Part shown: piece by piece, positions 8,132 to 16,576 of the stretch
Position numbering within the stretch: the stretch's first letter is position 1
Layout: each line of letters opens with the position of its first letter
DNA from: SG8-30 sp964406445
GTDB lineage: Bacteria; Pseudomonadota; Gammaproteobacteria; Steroidobacterales; Steroidobacteraceae
DNA: 37,987 nucleotides
Assembly (NCBI GenBank): GCA_964406445.1
Contig: CAYORU010000033.1
Coordinates: 1 to 37,987 of the forward strand
Direction of reading: 5' to 3'
Made by a program: the position numbers and the translations under genes
Notes under the pieces: model-generated
The model's database searches: none
The model's input: only the letters and a program-made list of their open reading frames with translations
Told to the model about the DNA's origin: nothing

Positions 8132-10147
8132 TCACCAGATCTTGACGCGCTCCGCCGGCGGACGCCAGAGCCGGTCCCCCTCCTCGACCCCGAACGCCGC
8201 GTAGAACGGCTCGAAGTTCGACAGCACGCCCCTGGCGCGGTACTCGCCCGGCGGGTGCGGACCGGTGACCAGCTGCTCGCGCAGCGCGGCCTCGCGGAAG
8301 CTCACGCGCCAGATCTGTGCGAAGCCGAGGAAGAAGCGCTGCTCGCCGGTGTAGCCGTCGAGCACCGGCGGCTCGCGGCCGCCGGGCGACATGCGCCAGG
8401 CGCGCCAGGCGATGGCGAGCCCGGACAGGTCGCCGATGTTCTCGCCGAGCGACAGGCGGCCGTTGATGCCGAGGTCCGGCAGCGGTCGGTAGGCCTCGTA
8501 CTGGGCGACGAGGCGCTCGGTGCGCGCGCCGAAGGCGGCCGCGTCCTCGGGCGTCCACCAGTCGCGCAGCCGGCCGTCGCCATCGTATTCCCGCCCCTTG
8601 TCGTCGAAGCCGTGGCTGATCTCGTGGCCGATCACCGAGCCGATCGCACCGTAGTTGACGGCGTCCTCGGCGTCGAAGTGGAAGAACGGCGGGCGCAGGA
8701 TCGCGGCGGGAAACACGATCTCGTTGGCCGTCGGCAGGTAATAGGCGTTGACCGTCTGCGGCGTCATCAGCCACTCGTCCCGGTCCACCGGCCCGCCGAG
8801 CTGCGCCAGCTGCCGCTGCCACTCGAAGCGGGTCGCGCGCATCACGTTGCCGACCAGGTCGTCGGCACGGATCTCGAGCCCGGCGTAGTCGCGCCAGCGC
8901 GAGGGATAGCCGATCTTGACGCGGACCTTGGCGAGCTTCGCCTGCGCCTCGACGCGCGTCGGCGCGCTCATCCAGTCGAGCTCGTCGATGCCGACGGCCA
9001 TCGCCTCGAGCAGGTTCCGCACCAGCGCGTCCACGCGGGCCTTCGCCTCCGGCGGGAAGTGCCGCGCGACGTACTCGCGGCCGACCGCGAAGCCCATGCC
9101 GCGGTTCACCTCGCTGACCGCCCGCCGCCAGCGCGGCCGCAGCTCGGGCGTGCCGCGCAGCGTCCGCTGGTTGAAGTCGAAGTGCGCGTCCACGAAGTCG
9201 CGGGCGAGGTAGGGCGCGTAGTCGTCGAGCAGCCGGGCCGCGAGGTAGTCGCGCCATTCCTCGGCCGGGCGCGAGTCCAGCAGGCTGGCGAGCGCCGCCG
9301 CATGGCTCGGCTGCGCCAGCACGAAGCGGCCCCCGGACGGCAGGCCGGCCGCCTCGAGCAGTGCCGCCCAGTCGAGGCCTGGCGCGATTTCGCCAGCCTC
9401 GGCGGCGGTCATCCGGTTGTAGGTCCTGACCGGATCGCGGTTGTCGACGCGCGACCACTGCGCCTCCGCGAGCGCCTGCTCGAGCGCGTACACGCGCGCG
9501 GCGCGCGCCGCCGGCGCGTCGAAGCCGGCCAGCTCGAACAGGCGCCCGAGATAGGCGCGGTAGCGGGCGGGCACCTCGCCGAACTGCTCCGGCTTCAGGT
9601 AGTAGTCGCGGTCGGGCATGCCGAGGCCGCCCTGCCAGAAGTAGGGCACGTAGGCGTCCGGGTCGCCCCGGTCGATGCTGATGTAGGCCGCGAGCGGCGT
9701 CGAGGCGCCTAAGGCTCGCGCCTCGCCGAAGTAGCGGACCAGGTCGGCAGGTCCCTCGAGCTGCGACACGCGCTCGAGCAGCGCGGCGAGCGGCCGCGTG
9801 CCGAGCGACTCGATCCTGGCTTCGTCCATGAAGCTCGCGTAGTAGGCGCGGGTCGCGGCCGCCTGCGGGTCGTCCGCGGGCGCCGGCGACTCGAGCAGGA
9901 GCCGCTGGTGCAGGGTGGCCTCGTCGGCAAGCAGGTCGACGCTGCCCCAGCGCGCGCGGTCGGGCGGAATCGGGTTGGCGGCGAGCCAGCCACCGTTCGC
10001 GTAGCGGAACAGGTCGTCCTGCGGCCGGTGGCTCGTGTCGTAGCTCGCCAGGTCGAGCCCCGACCCGCGTGTCGGCGGCACAGGCTCGGCCGCCGCGGCG
10101 GTCCCTGCGGCGACGAGGATCACGGCCAGCAACGGGCGTGCGGTCAT
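8132..10147 (-). CDS. M13 family metallopeptidase (neprilysin/PepO type)
   Basis: A 671-residue secreted zinc endopeptidase. The signal peptide is MTARPLLAVILVAAGTAAAA. The N-terminal M13 region begins LDLASYDTSHRPQDDLFRYANGGWLAANPIP. The catalytic part has NAYYLPTANEIVFPAAILRPPFF, the zinc motif HEISH at residues 508-512, the third ligand Glu569 in GENIGD, and the terminal motif VKIW. All expected active-site residues are present. The family cleaves peptides up to about 40 residues; here it should act in the periplasm. The start is secure: GGAGG lies a few bases before the ATG and a good -10 box is just upstream. It is followed by lemA. Confidence 0.95.
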   Translation of the reverse strand: MTARPLLAVILVAAGTAAAAEPVPPTRGSGLDLASYDTSHRPQDDLFRYANGGWLAANPIPPDRARWGSVDLLADEATLHQRLLLESPAPADDPQAAATRAYYASFMDEARIESLGTRPLAALLERVSQLEGPADLVRYFGEARALGASTPLAAYISIDRGDPDAYVPYFWQGGLGMPDRDYYLKPEQFGEVPARYRAYLGRLFELAGFDAPAARAARVYALEQALAEAQWSRVDNRDPVRTYNRMTAAEAGEIAPGLDWAALLEAAGLPSGGRFVLAQPSHAAALASLLDSRPAEEWRDYLAARLLDDYAPYLARDFVDAHFDFNQRTLRGTPELRPRWRRAVSEVNRGMGFAVGREYVARHFPPEAKARVDALVRNLLEAMAVGIDELDWMSAPTRVEAQAKLAKVRVKIGYPSRWRDYAGLEIRADDLVGNVMRATRFEWQRQLAQLGGPVDRDEWLMTPQTVNAYYLPTANEIVFPAAILRPPFFHFDAEDAVNYGAIGSVIGHEISHGFDDKGREYDGDGRLRDWWTPEDAAAFGARTERLVAQYEAYRPLPDLGINGRLSLGENIGDLSGLAIAWRAWRMSPGGREPPVLDGYTGEQRFFLGFAQIWRVSFREAALREQLVTGPHPPGEYRARGVLSNFEPFYAAFGVEEGDRLWRPPAERVKIW

Positions 10148-10169
10148 GGTTGCACCTCCGGGGCCGCGG

Positions 10170-10198
10170 AGTATACGAACGAAGCGCGACGCCGCCAG
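10170..10198 (-). promoter_or_regulatory. Probable promoter of the M13 peptidase gene
   Basis: On the minus strand, CTGGCG (10193-10198, 3 of 6) is separated by 17 bases from TATACT (10170-10175, 5 of 6). The predicted start of transcription is near 10163, leaving a leader of about 16 bases that contains GGAGG before the ATG. Prediction by eye. Confidence 0.45.
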
Positions 10199-10242
10199 GC
10201 GGAGCTGCGGCGAGTCGAGCCTGCCGCGCGACGGGCCGAGGC

Positions 10243-10989
10243 TCAGGCCCGGCAGGCGCGCAGGTGGATGGGCCATCGCAGCGCCCGACGGTCCGGCCCC
10301 CAGGCCGGCCTGAGCAGCGGCGCGAGCAGGGACAGCGGATCCGCGCCGCGCAGCCGCCGGCATCGCTGCACGGCCGACCATGTGCCCAGGTAGGCGAGCG
10401 CGGTCTCGACGTCCCATTCGGTCCAGAGCTCGAACTCGGGCGCGAACACCGCCTCGAGGGGCAGCTCGAGGCGGCGATACCGCTCCTCGACGTGGCGCCG
10501 CTCCGGCGGCCAGTAGGGTCCGACGACGTCGCGATAGAAGTCATCCACCAGCCGGTCCACGGCGTCGCCGGCCCGGAATTTCTCGTACGTCCAGAGGGCC
10601 GCGAGCCCGCCGGGCCTCAGCACCCGGCGCAACTCCGCGACGAAGGGCGCGAGCGCGAACCAGTGGGCCGCCTGCGCCGCCGTGACGAGATCCACGCTCG
10701 CCTCGGGCAGGCCGGTGTGCTCGGCCGTGCCGACCTCGTAGCGGACCCGCGGATGCGGCCGGGCCCGAGCGAGCTGCGCCGCGCTCGGCTCGGTGGCGAC
10801 GACCTCGTCGAAGTACTCCGCCAGTCCGAGCGCGGCCTGGCCGTTGCCGGTGCCGAGGTCGAGCGCACGGCCCCGGCCCGGCGCGTGCCCGGCGAGCCAC
10901 GCGAACAGGGACGGCGGATAACCGGGCCGGTAGCGTTCGTACTCCGCCGCCTGCGACGAGAAGTGATCCTTGAAGGAGGGCGAGGCCAC
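10243..10989 (-). CDS. Class I SAM-dependent methyltransferase
   Basis: A 248-residue cytosolic methyltransferase of the type-11 group. It starts FKDHFSSQAAEYERYRPGYPPSLFAWLAG, then SAM-binding motif I ALDLGTGNGQAALGLAEYF (residues 42-60). The acidic residue of motif II follows in VVATEPS, with VDLVTAAQAAHWF, then ELRRVLRPGGLAALWTYEKF. It resembles YcgJ-like and trans-aconitate-type enzymes, but the substrate is unknown. The start is GTG at 10989, preceded by ribosome-site-like purines (AAGGAGGGC lies just inside the frame on the opposite strand, so the initiation signal is uncertain). The nearby 3' neighbour is the M13 peptidase promoter region. Confidence 0.9.
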   Translation of the reverse strand: MASPSFKDHFSSQAAEYERYRPGYPPSLFAWLAGHAPGRGRALDLGTGNGQAALGLAEYFDEVVATEPSAAQLARARPHPRVRYEVGTAEHTGLPEASVDLVTAAQAAHWFALAPFVAELRRVLRPGGLAALWTYEKFRAGDAVDRLVDDFYRDVVGPYWPPERRHVEERYRRLELPLEAVFAPEFELWTEWDVETALAYLGTWSAVQRCRRLRGADPLSLLAPLLRPAWGPDRRALRWPIHLRACRA

Positions 10990-11052
10990 GCGCGATTGTA
11001 GGCGCGCCGCGGGCCTGCCGACGCCACCGTGGCCGTTGCGCGGGCGCCGGCC

Positions 11053-11086
11053 AAAAAAAAGAGGCCCCGGTGTTGGGCCGGGGCCT
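11053..11086 (-). terminator. Rho-independent terminator, leftward
   Basis: A perfect 9-bp stem (AGGCCCCGG at 11062-11070 with CCGGGGCCT at 11078-11086) has a 7-base loop. On the minus strand it is followed by eight T residues (plus-strand A run 11053-11060). On the plus strand no T-run follows, so it works leftward only. No protein gene ends here: greB starts at 11306 on the other strand and the methyltransferase starts further left at 10989. It therefore points to a short non-coding transcript. Confidence 0.8.
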
Positions 11087-11138
11087 GCTAAAGCGGACTT
11101 TCCGGTGAAGGGAAGTGAAGTCCGCTAGGGGATACGTG
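11053..11138 (-). ncRNA. Candidate small RNA ending in an intrinsic terminator
   Basis: This is the gap (10990-11305) between the divergent methyltransferase and greB genes; it holds no plausible protein. On the minus strand there are two perfect stem-loops in series. The first has a 9-bp stem (11118-11126 with 11092-11100) and a 17-base pyrimidine-rich loop (CACTTCCCTTCACCGGA). The second is the terminator with its T-run. A -10-like TAGGAT lies at 11145-11150 and predicts a start near 11138, giving an RNA of about 85 bases. A CGTGA-N6-TCACG palindrome sits further upstream, centred about 41.5 bases before that start. The C/U-rich loop could be a seed for base-pairing to ribosome binding sites; that is inference. 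It could instead be an attenuated leader for the methyltransferase gene. Confidence 0.55.
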
Positions 11139-11171
11139 GCCTACATCCTAGTCCCGCTGCCGGGCCGGCAC

Positions 11172-11187
11172 CGTGAGCACCCTCACG
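11172..11187. promoter_or_regulatory. CRP/FNR-type operator candidate 1
   Basis: The palindrome is CGTGA GCACCC TCACG (11172-11187), matching the GTGA-N6-TCAC core of CRP-family sites. It lies between the candidate small RNA and greB (119 bases before its start). Its centre is 29.5 bases from the first base of the leftward TAGGAT (11145-11150), which is class II activator spacing. Two other copies of the same pattern occur in this window. Confidence 0.45.
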
Positions 11188-11305
11188 TTTTCGCGACCCG
11201 GACGGGCGCGCAGTCGACGCCGTCCCCAATGTCATCGGCCGCCCCGGGCGCGGCTTTAGGCGCGGCCTCGGCGCCGAGGCCGCGCCTCCGTGCGATCCTA
11301 GGCCC

Positions 11306-11811
<506 letters not shown>

Positions 11812-11815
<4 letters not shown>

Positions 11816-12048
11816 CCGGTGATCGGTGACCGGTGATCGGCCGGAGTGGGCGGCGCTGAATCGGGCCGCCCGCTCACTGCGCGCGGGCGGGGTGGCCAGG
11901 GCCACCCGGAGCGAGCGAGTAAGTTCTGGCCGAGCGAGCGCAGTGGTGGCCCAGGCCGGATCCCGCCCGCGCGCAAGGCAAGAGGAGAAGGAGCCACCGG
12001 TTCGGCCGGTCACCGGTCACTGGTCACCGGTCACCGATCACCGGTCAC
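11812..12048. repeat. Heptamer inverted element, copy B, with a 167-base insert
   Basis: The left arm (11812-11839) is GTGACCG, GTGATCG, GTGACCG, GTGATCG. The right arm (12007-12048) is six inverted units. The three outermost units on each side pair perfectly over 21 bp, including the T variant in unit two, so both sides share the same unit order. The centre is 167 bases against about 37 in copies A and C. It contains its own inverted GC-rich words (GGTGGCCAGGGCCACC and GAGCGAGCG repeats) and no credible gene. The same GGTTCGGC word as in copy A precedes the right arm. The element lies between the convergent greB and hss genes and supplies the greB stop codon. Confidence 0.7.
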
Positions 12049-12052
12049 TCCC

Positions 12053-13474
12053 TCACACCACCCTGACGTTCTTGAACTGCCACGGCTCCGCCTCGTCCAT
12101 GTCTTCGGGAAACAGCCGGCCGCGCTCGCTGACCGGGGTCCAGTCGGTGTACTTGCCGACCACCGGGCCGAGGTAGGGCATGCAGATCTCGAGGTTGCGC
12201 CGGAAGTCGATGTCGTCCGGCTCGACGAGCCCCGCGGACGGGTTCTCGATCGCCCAGATCATGCCTGACAGCGCCGCCACCGTGACCTGCAGCGAGGTCG
12301 CGCTGTTGTAGGGCGCGAGATCGCGCGCCTCCTGGATGGACAGCTGAGAGCCGTACCAGTACGCGTTCTTCCTGTGGCCGGCGAGCAGCACGCCGAGCTC
12401 GTCTATGCCCTGCGTGATGTCTTCCATCATGATCCGCTTGCGCGGCTGCATCTGGAAGTTCTTGCCGACGAACTCGTGCACCGAAAGCACCGCGTTGTCG
12501 GCCGGGTGGTAGGCGTAGTGCACGGTCGGACGGTACAGCACCTTCTCGTGCTCTCGCACGGTGAGGAAGTCGGAGATCGAAATCGACTCGCCGTGCGTGA
12601 TCAGGAAGCCGTGGAAATTCCCGGCGAGCGGCGTCCAGGTCCGGACCCGGGTCGCGCAGCCCGGCTGCATGAGGAAGATCGCGCTGCGCCGACCGAAATC
12701 GTGCTGGCGGCCGTCGCGCGGGAAGTGCCGCTCGTGGCTGCCCCAGCCGAGCTCGGCCGGCTGGCTGCCCTCGCTCACGAAGCCGTCCACCGACCACGTG
12801 TTGACGAACTCGCCCGGCTGCTTCGGCACGCTGGAAACCTGCGTGTCGCGCTCGGCGATGTGGATGACCTTGACGCCGAGCTGCTGGGCGAGCGCGGCCC
12901 ACTCGTCGCGGCTCTTCGGCTCGGCGACGTCCACGTCGGTGTCGGCGGCGATGTCGAGCAACGCCTGCTTGACGAAGTGCGAGACGAGGCCCGGGTTCGC
13001 GCCATGCGTGATGACCGCGGTCGGGCCGTCCGGGTGGCTCTTCCTCAGCTCCAGCGCCTCCTCGCGCAACGCGTAGTTGGTGCGCCGGCTGGCCGGGATG
13101 TTCGGGTCGGTATAGCCGCCCGGCCAGGGCTCGAGGCAGGTGTCGAGGTAGAGCGCGCCCTTCTCGTGGCACAGCTTGATCAGCGCGATGCTGGAGACGT
13201 CCACCGAAAGGTTCAGCACGAAGTCGCCGCGCCCGACCAGGGGCTCGAGCACGTGGCGGAAATTGGCCTTCGTGAGCGGGTGGTTGATGAAGCGGATGCC
13301 GTACTGCTCGGCCTCGGCGCGGCCGGCGTCGTCGGCCGTGATGATGGTGATCCGCTCGGGCGCGAGCCCGCCGATGTGGCGCATGATCAGCGGCAGAACG
13401 CCCTGGCCGATGCTGCCGAAGCCGATGAAGAGCAGGCGCCCCGGGAAAGTGACGTGAACCTTGTGCTTGGCCAT
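12053..13474 (-). CDS. hss: Homospermidine synthase
   Basis: A 473-residue bacterial homospermidine synthase of the saccharopine-dehydrogenase-like family. The NAD-binding Rossmann motif is GFGSIGQG (residues 18-25). Family blocks include LNLSVDVSSIALIKLCHEKGALYLDTCLEPWPGGY, VITHGANPGLVSHFVKQAL, GWGSHERHFP and AYWYGSQLSIQEAR. The enzyme makes sym-homospermidine from two putrescines, or from putrescine and spermidine, with NAD+ as a catalytic cofactor. SpeA, 1 kb away on the other strand, would start the supply of putrescine through agmatine. Length is typical. The start ATG has GGAAG a few bases upstream. Confidence 0.94.
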   Translation of the reverse strand: MAKHKVHVTFPGRLLFIGFGSIGQGVLPLIMRHIGGLAPERITIITADDAGRAEAEQYGIRFINHPLTKANFRHVLEPLVGRGDFVLNLSVDVSSIALIKLCHEKGALYLDTCLEPWPGGYTDPNIPASRRTNYALREEALELRKSHPDGPTAVITHGANPGLVSHFVKQALLDIAADTDVDVAEPKSRDEWAALAQQLGVKVIHIAERDTQVSSVPKQPGEFVNTWSVDGFVSEGSQPAELGWGSHERHFPRDGRQHDFGRRSAIFLMQPGCATRVRTWTPLAGNFHGFLITHGESISISDFLTVREHEKVLYRPTVHYAYHPADNAVLSVHEFVGKNFQMQPRKRIMMEDITQGIDELGVLLAGHRKNAYWYGSQLSIQEARDLAPYNSATSLQVTVAALSGMIWAIENPSAGLVEPDDIDFRRNLEICMPYLGPVVGKYTDWTPVSERGRLFPEDMDEAEPWQFKNVRVV

Positions 13475-13584
13475 GATCTTCCGTCGCTGCTGTGCGGGAG
13501 CCCGGCATGGTACCCGAACGGCGAGCCGCGCCCAACCGAGCGCCGCCGCGCTAGACTCATGTTGCTGGCGGACTGCGAGCGCGC

Positions 13585-14430
13585 ATGAGCTTCACGACAC
13601 TCATCCGGCCCGAGGACCTCATGGGCCACCTCGACGACCCGCGCTGGCTCGTCGTCGATTGCCGCTTCGATCTCGCGGATCCCGCGGCGGGCGAGTCGGC
13701 CTGGCGCGAGTCGCACCTGCCCGGCGCGGCCTACCTGCACCTCGAGCGCGACCTCTCCGGCGCGACGGGCCCGGCGACGGGCCGCCACCCGCTGCCGGAG
13801 CCGGAAGCCTTCGCGGCCACGCTCGGTCGCCTCGGCGTGGAGCCCGACACGCAGGTCGTGGTCTACGATGCCGGGCCCGGCTATTTCGCGGCGCGCCTGT
13901 GGTGGATGCTGCGCTGGGTCGGGCACGACGCGGTCGCGCTGCTCGACGGCGGCCTCGCCGCGTGGCTCGCCGCCGGCGGCCGCGTCGATCGCTCGACCCG
14001 GCCGCGGGCCGCCTCGGTCGTCGTCCCGAGACCCCGCGAGGAGATGCTGCTCGACGCGGACCAGGTCCGCGCCGGGCTCGAGGGCGGCCGGCTCGCGCTG
14101 CTCGACGCCCGCTCCGCCGAGCGCTTCGCCGGGCGCGTCGAGCCGATCGACCCGGTTGCGGGCCACGTGCCCGGCGCGCTGAACCATCCCTGCAGCGACA
14201 ACGTCGGCGCCGGCGGCGCCTTCCTCGCGCCCGAGGAGCTCGCTCGCCGCTTCGCCGCGACGCTGGCGGGCCGCGACGGCCGGCAGGTCGCCTGCATGTG
14301 CGGCTCCGGCGTGACCGCCTGCCACAACCTGCTGGCGCTCGAGGTCGCGGGCCTCGGCGGGGCCCGGCTCTACCCGGGCTCATGGAGCGAGTGGATCCGC
14401 GATCCCGCGCGGCCCGTGGCGCGCGGCTGA
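13585..14430 (+). CDS. sseA: 3-mercaptopyruvate / thiosulfate sulfurtransferase
   Basis: A 281-residue tandem rhodanese. The N-terminal, non-catalytic domain (about 1-145) has WLVVDCRFDL, GAAYLHLERDL, VVVYDAGPGYFAARLWWMLRWVGH and LLDGGLAAW. The C-terminal domain (about 155-281) has LLDARSAERFAGRVEPIDPVAGHVPGALN and the active-site loop CGSGVTA, with the catalytic cysteine at 239. The CG[S/G]GVTA loop is typical of mercaptopyruvate sulfurtransferases. It would move sulfane sulfur from mercaptopyruvate or thiosulfate to cyanide or thiols in the cytoplasm. It is divergent from hss and 100 bases before speA. Confidence 0.92.
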   Translation: MSFTTLIRPEDLMGHLDDPRWLVVDCRFDLADPAAGESAWRESHLPGAAYLHLERDLSGATGPATGRHPLPEPEAFAATLGRLGVEPDTQVVVYDAGPGYFAARLWWMLRWVGHDAVALLDGGLAAWLAAGGRVDRSTRPRAASVVVPRPREEMLLDADQVRAGLEGGRLALLDARSAERFAGRVEPIDPVAGHVPGALNHPCSDNVGAGGAFLAPEELARRFAATLAGRDGRQVACMCGSGVTACHNLLALEVAGLGGARLYPGSWSEWIRDPARPVARG

Positions 14431-14444
14431 GGCCCGCCCGCCGG

Positions 14445-14473
14445 TTCAGCAGGCGGTCCGGTTCTGGTATCGT
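14445..14473 (+). promoter_or_regulatory. Possible promoter of speA
   Basis: TTCAGC (14445-14450, 3 of 6) is separated by 17 bases from TATCGT (14468-14473, 4 of 6). The predicted start of transcription is near 14480, giving a leader of about 50 bases with GGGGGAG before the speA start. Prediction by eye. Confidence 0.3.
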
Positions 14474-14530
14474 CCGCGGCCTCTGCGAGGGCGCAGACGC
14501 GGCGCGGCGCTTCCCGGGGGGAGACAGCAG

Positions 14531-16480
14531 TTGAACACCATCATGAAGCCGGCAGTTGCGAGCGGCTACGGCGTCGACGACTCGCTCGAGCTCTACGCGG
14601 TGCCGGCCTGGGGCGGGGGCTACTTCGGCATCAATCCGGCCGGCCAGGTGGTCGTGCGCCCCGACCGCAACGCCGAGCGCGAGATCGACCTCTATGAGGT
14701 CGTCGAGCAGCTCAAGGCGCGCGACCTGACCGCGCCGGTGGTGATCCGCTTCTCCGACATCCTGCGCCACCGCCTGCACGCGCTGCACGAGGCCTTCGCG
14801 GCGGCGATCGCCGAGAACGAGTATCGCGGCAAGTACGCCGCGGTCTACCCGATCAAGGTCAACCAGCAGCGGCTCGTGGTCGAGGAGGTCTACCGGGGCA
14901 GCGCCGACCTCGGCTTCGGCCTCGAGGCCGGCTCCAAGCCCGAGCTGCTCGCCGTGATGGCCATGACCGAGGACGCGCCCGGGCGGCTCATCATCTGCAA
15001 CGGCTTCAAGGACGACAGCTACATCGAGGCGGTGATCCTCGCCACCAAGCTCGGCCGCGCGATCATCCCGGTCGTCGAGAACTTCGCCGAGCTCGGCTAC
15101 ATCCTAAAGCACGCGGAGCGCTACGGCGTGCGGCCGAAGATCGGCGTGCGGGTCAAGCTGGCCGCCGAGGGCGCGGGCCGCTGGCGCGAGTCCGCCGGCG
15201 ATCGCTCGAAGTTCGGGCTGTTCACCACCGAGATCCTCGAACTGGTGGACGTGCTGAAGAAGCGCGACATGCTCGACTGCCTGAAGCTCGTGCACTGCCA
15301 TCCCGGCTCCCAGCTGCATGACATCCGCCGGGTCAAGCAGGCGGTCAACGAGCTCGCGCACGTCTACGTCGAGCTGCACCGCCTCGGCGGCGGGCTGGAG
15401 TACATCGACATCGGCGGCGGACTCGGCGTCGACTACGACGGCTCGCGGACCAACTTCGAGTCCTCGATGAACTACTCGCTGCGCGAGTACGCGAGCGACG
15501 TGGTGTACCGCATCGGCAGCATCTGCGACGCGCGCGGCATCCCCCATCCCACGATCGTCAGCGAGTCCGGCCGCGCCATCGCCGCCCACCACAGCGTGCT
15601 CGTCTTCAACGTGCTCGGCGCCTCCCACCTCGACCGATTCCGCGTCGACGGCGACGCCGACGCTGCGGCGCAAGGCGAGGAGCTGCCGGCGCCGGTGCAG
15701 GACCTGATCGGGGCCTACCGTTCCATCAGCGAGCGGCGGCTGGTGGAGTGCTGGCACGACGCGCAGCAGGCCCGCGAGCAGGCGCTGCAGATGTTCGGCC
15801 TCGGCTACCTGAGCCTCGAGGTGCGCGGCCTGGTGGAGCGACTCTACTGGGCGACCTGCGCGCGCGTCCGCGACGTCGCGCGGCGCATGGACAGCCCGCC
15901 GGAGGAGCTCGCGGGCATCGAGGAGATCCTCTCGGACACCTACTTCTGCAACATGTCGGTGTTCCAGTCGCTGCCCGACAGCTGGGCCATCGACCAGCTG
16001 TTCCCGATCATGCCGATCCACCGCCTCGACGAACGCCCGACGCGCAAGGCGGTGCTGGCGGACATCACCTGCGACTCGGACGGCAAGATCGACCGCTTCG
16101 TCTCGCAGCGGGAGACCAAGCGCTCGCTGGAGCTGCACGAGTTGCGCCCCGGCGAGGACTACTACCTCGCGGCCTTCCTGGTCGGCGCCTACCAGGAGAC
16201 GCTCGGCGACCTGCACAACCTGTTCGGCGACACCCACGTCGTGCACATCCGCCTCGACGACGAGCACGGCTGGTGGATCGAGGAAGTCGTCAAGGGCGAC
16301 ACGGCCAACCGCGTGCTCGAGTACATGCAGTACGACACCGACGAGCTCTACCCGCGCTTCGCCCGCGACTGCGAGCGGGCCATGCGCGACGGGCGACTGT
16401 CCGTCGCCGAGGGCCAGGCGCTCAAGCGCTTCTACGAATCGGAGCTGGCCGGCTACACCTACCTGGAGCCTGAGTCCTGA
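14531..16480 (+). CDS. speA: Biosynthetic arginine decarboxylase
   Basis: A 649-residue PLP-dependent decarboxylase of the alanine-racemase-fold SpeA family. The PLP lysine is in YPIKVNQQ (about residues 110-117). Further family blocks are GFGLEAGSKPELLAVMAM, KIGVRVKLAAEGAGRWRESAGDRSKFGL, VHCHPGSQLHDI, the phosphate-binding EYIDIGGGLGVDYDGS and SESGRAIAAHH. Near the end are TYFCNMSVFQSLPDSWAIDQLFPIMPIHRL and the substrate-binding block ADITCDSDGKID. It converts arginine to agmatine. A TTG start at 14531 fits the GGGGGAG site seven bases upstream; the in-frame ATG at 14543 is too far from it. No agmatinase or agmatine deiminase is in the window. Confidence 0.96.
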   Translation: MNTIMKPAVASGYGVDDSLELYAVPAWGGGYFGINPAGQVVVRPDRNAEREIDLYEVVEQLKARDLTAPVVIRFSDILRHRLHALHEAFAAAIAENEYRGKYAAVYPIKVNQQRLVVEEVYRGSADLGFGLEAGSKPELLAVMAMTEDAPGRLIICNGFKDDSYIEAVILATKLGRAIIPVVENFAELGYILKHAERYGVRPKIGVRVKLAAEGAGRWRESAGDRSKFGLFTTEILELVDVLKKRDMLDCLKLVHCHPGSQLHDIRRVKQAVNELAHVYVELHRLGGGLEYIDIGGGLGVDYDGSRTNFESSMNYSLREYASDVVYRIGSICDARGIPHPTIVSESGRAIAAHHSVLVFNVLGASHLDRFRVDGDADAAAQGEELPAPVQDLIGAYRSISERRLVECWHDAQQAREQALQMFGLGYLSLEVRGLVERLYWATCARVRDVARRMDSPPEELAGIEEILSDTYFCNMSVFQSLPDSWAIDQLFPIMPIHRLDERPTRKAVLADITCDSDGKIDRFVSQRETKRSLELHELRPGEDYYLAAFLVGAYQETLGDLHNLFGDTHVVHIRLDDEHGWWIEEVVKGDTANRVLEYMQYDTDELYPRFARDCERAMRDGRLSVAEGQALKRFYESELAGYTYLEPES

Positions 16481-16576
16481 GCCGGCGGCGGTGATGCGCC
16501 TGCCGCCCCGCCGGGTTACGATTTCAGGGCCGGCCGCCAGGCCGCGTGAAGAAGTCCTTTCGGGGGAGAACCTGCC

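Noticed and set aside
11053..11086. The hairpin near 11.07 kb as a terminator for a rightward transcript
   Set aside because: The T-run is present only on the minus strand, and no rightward gene lies upstream.
11846..12268. Open frames within heptamer element B
   Set aside because: They run through repeats and into the opposite-strand hss gene; translations are low-complexity and have no start signals.
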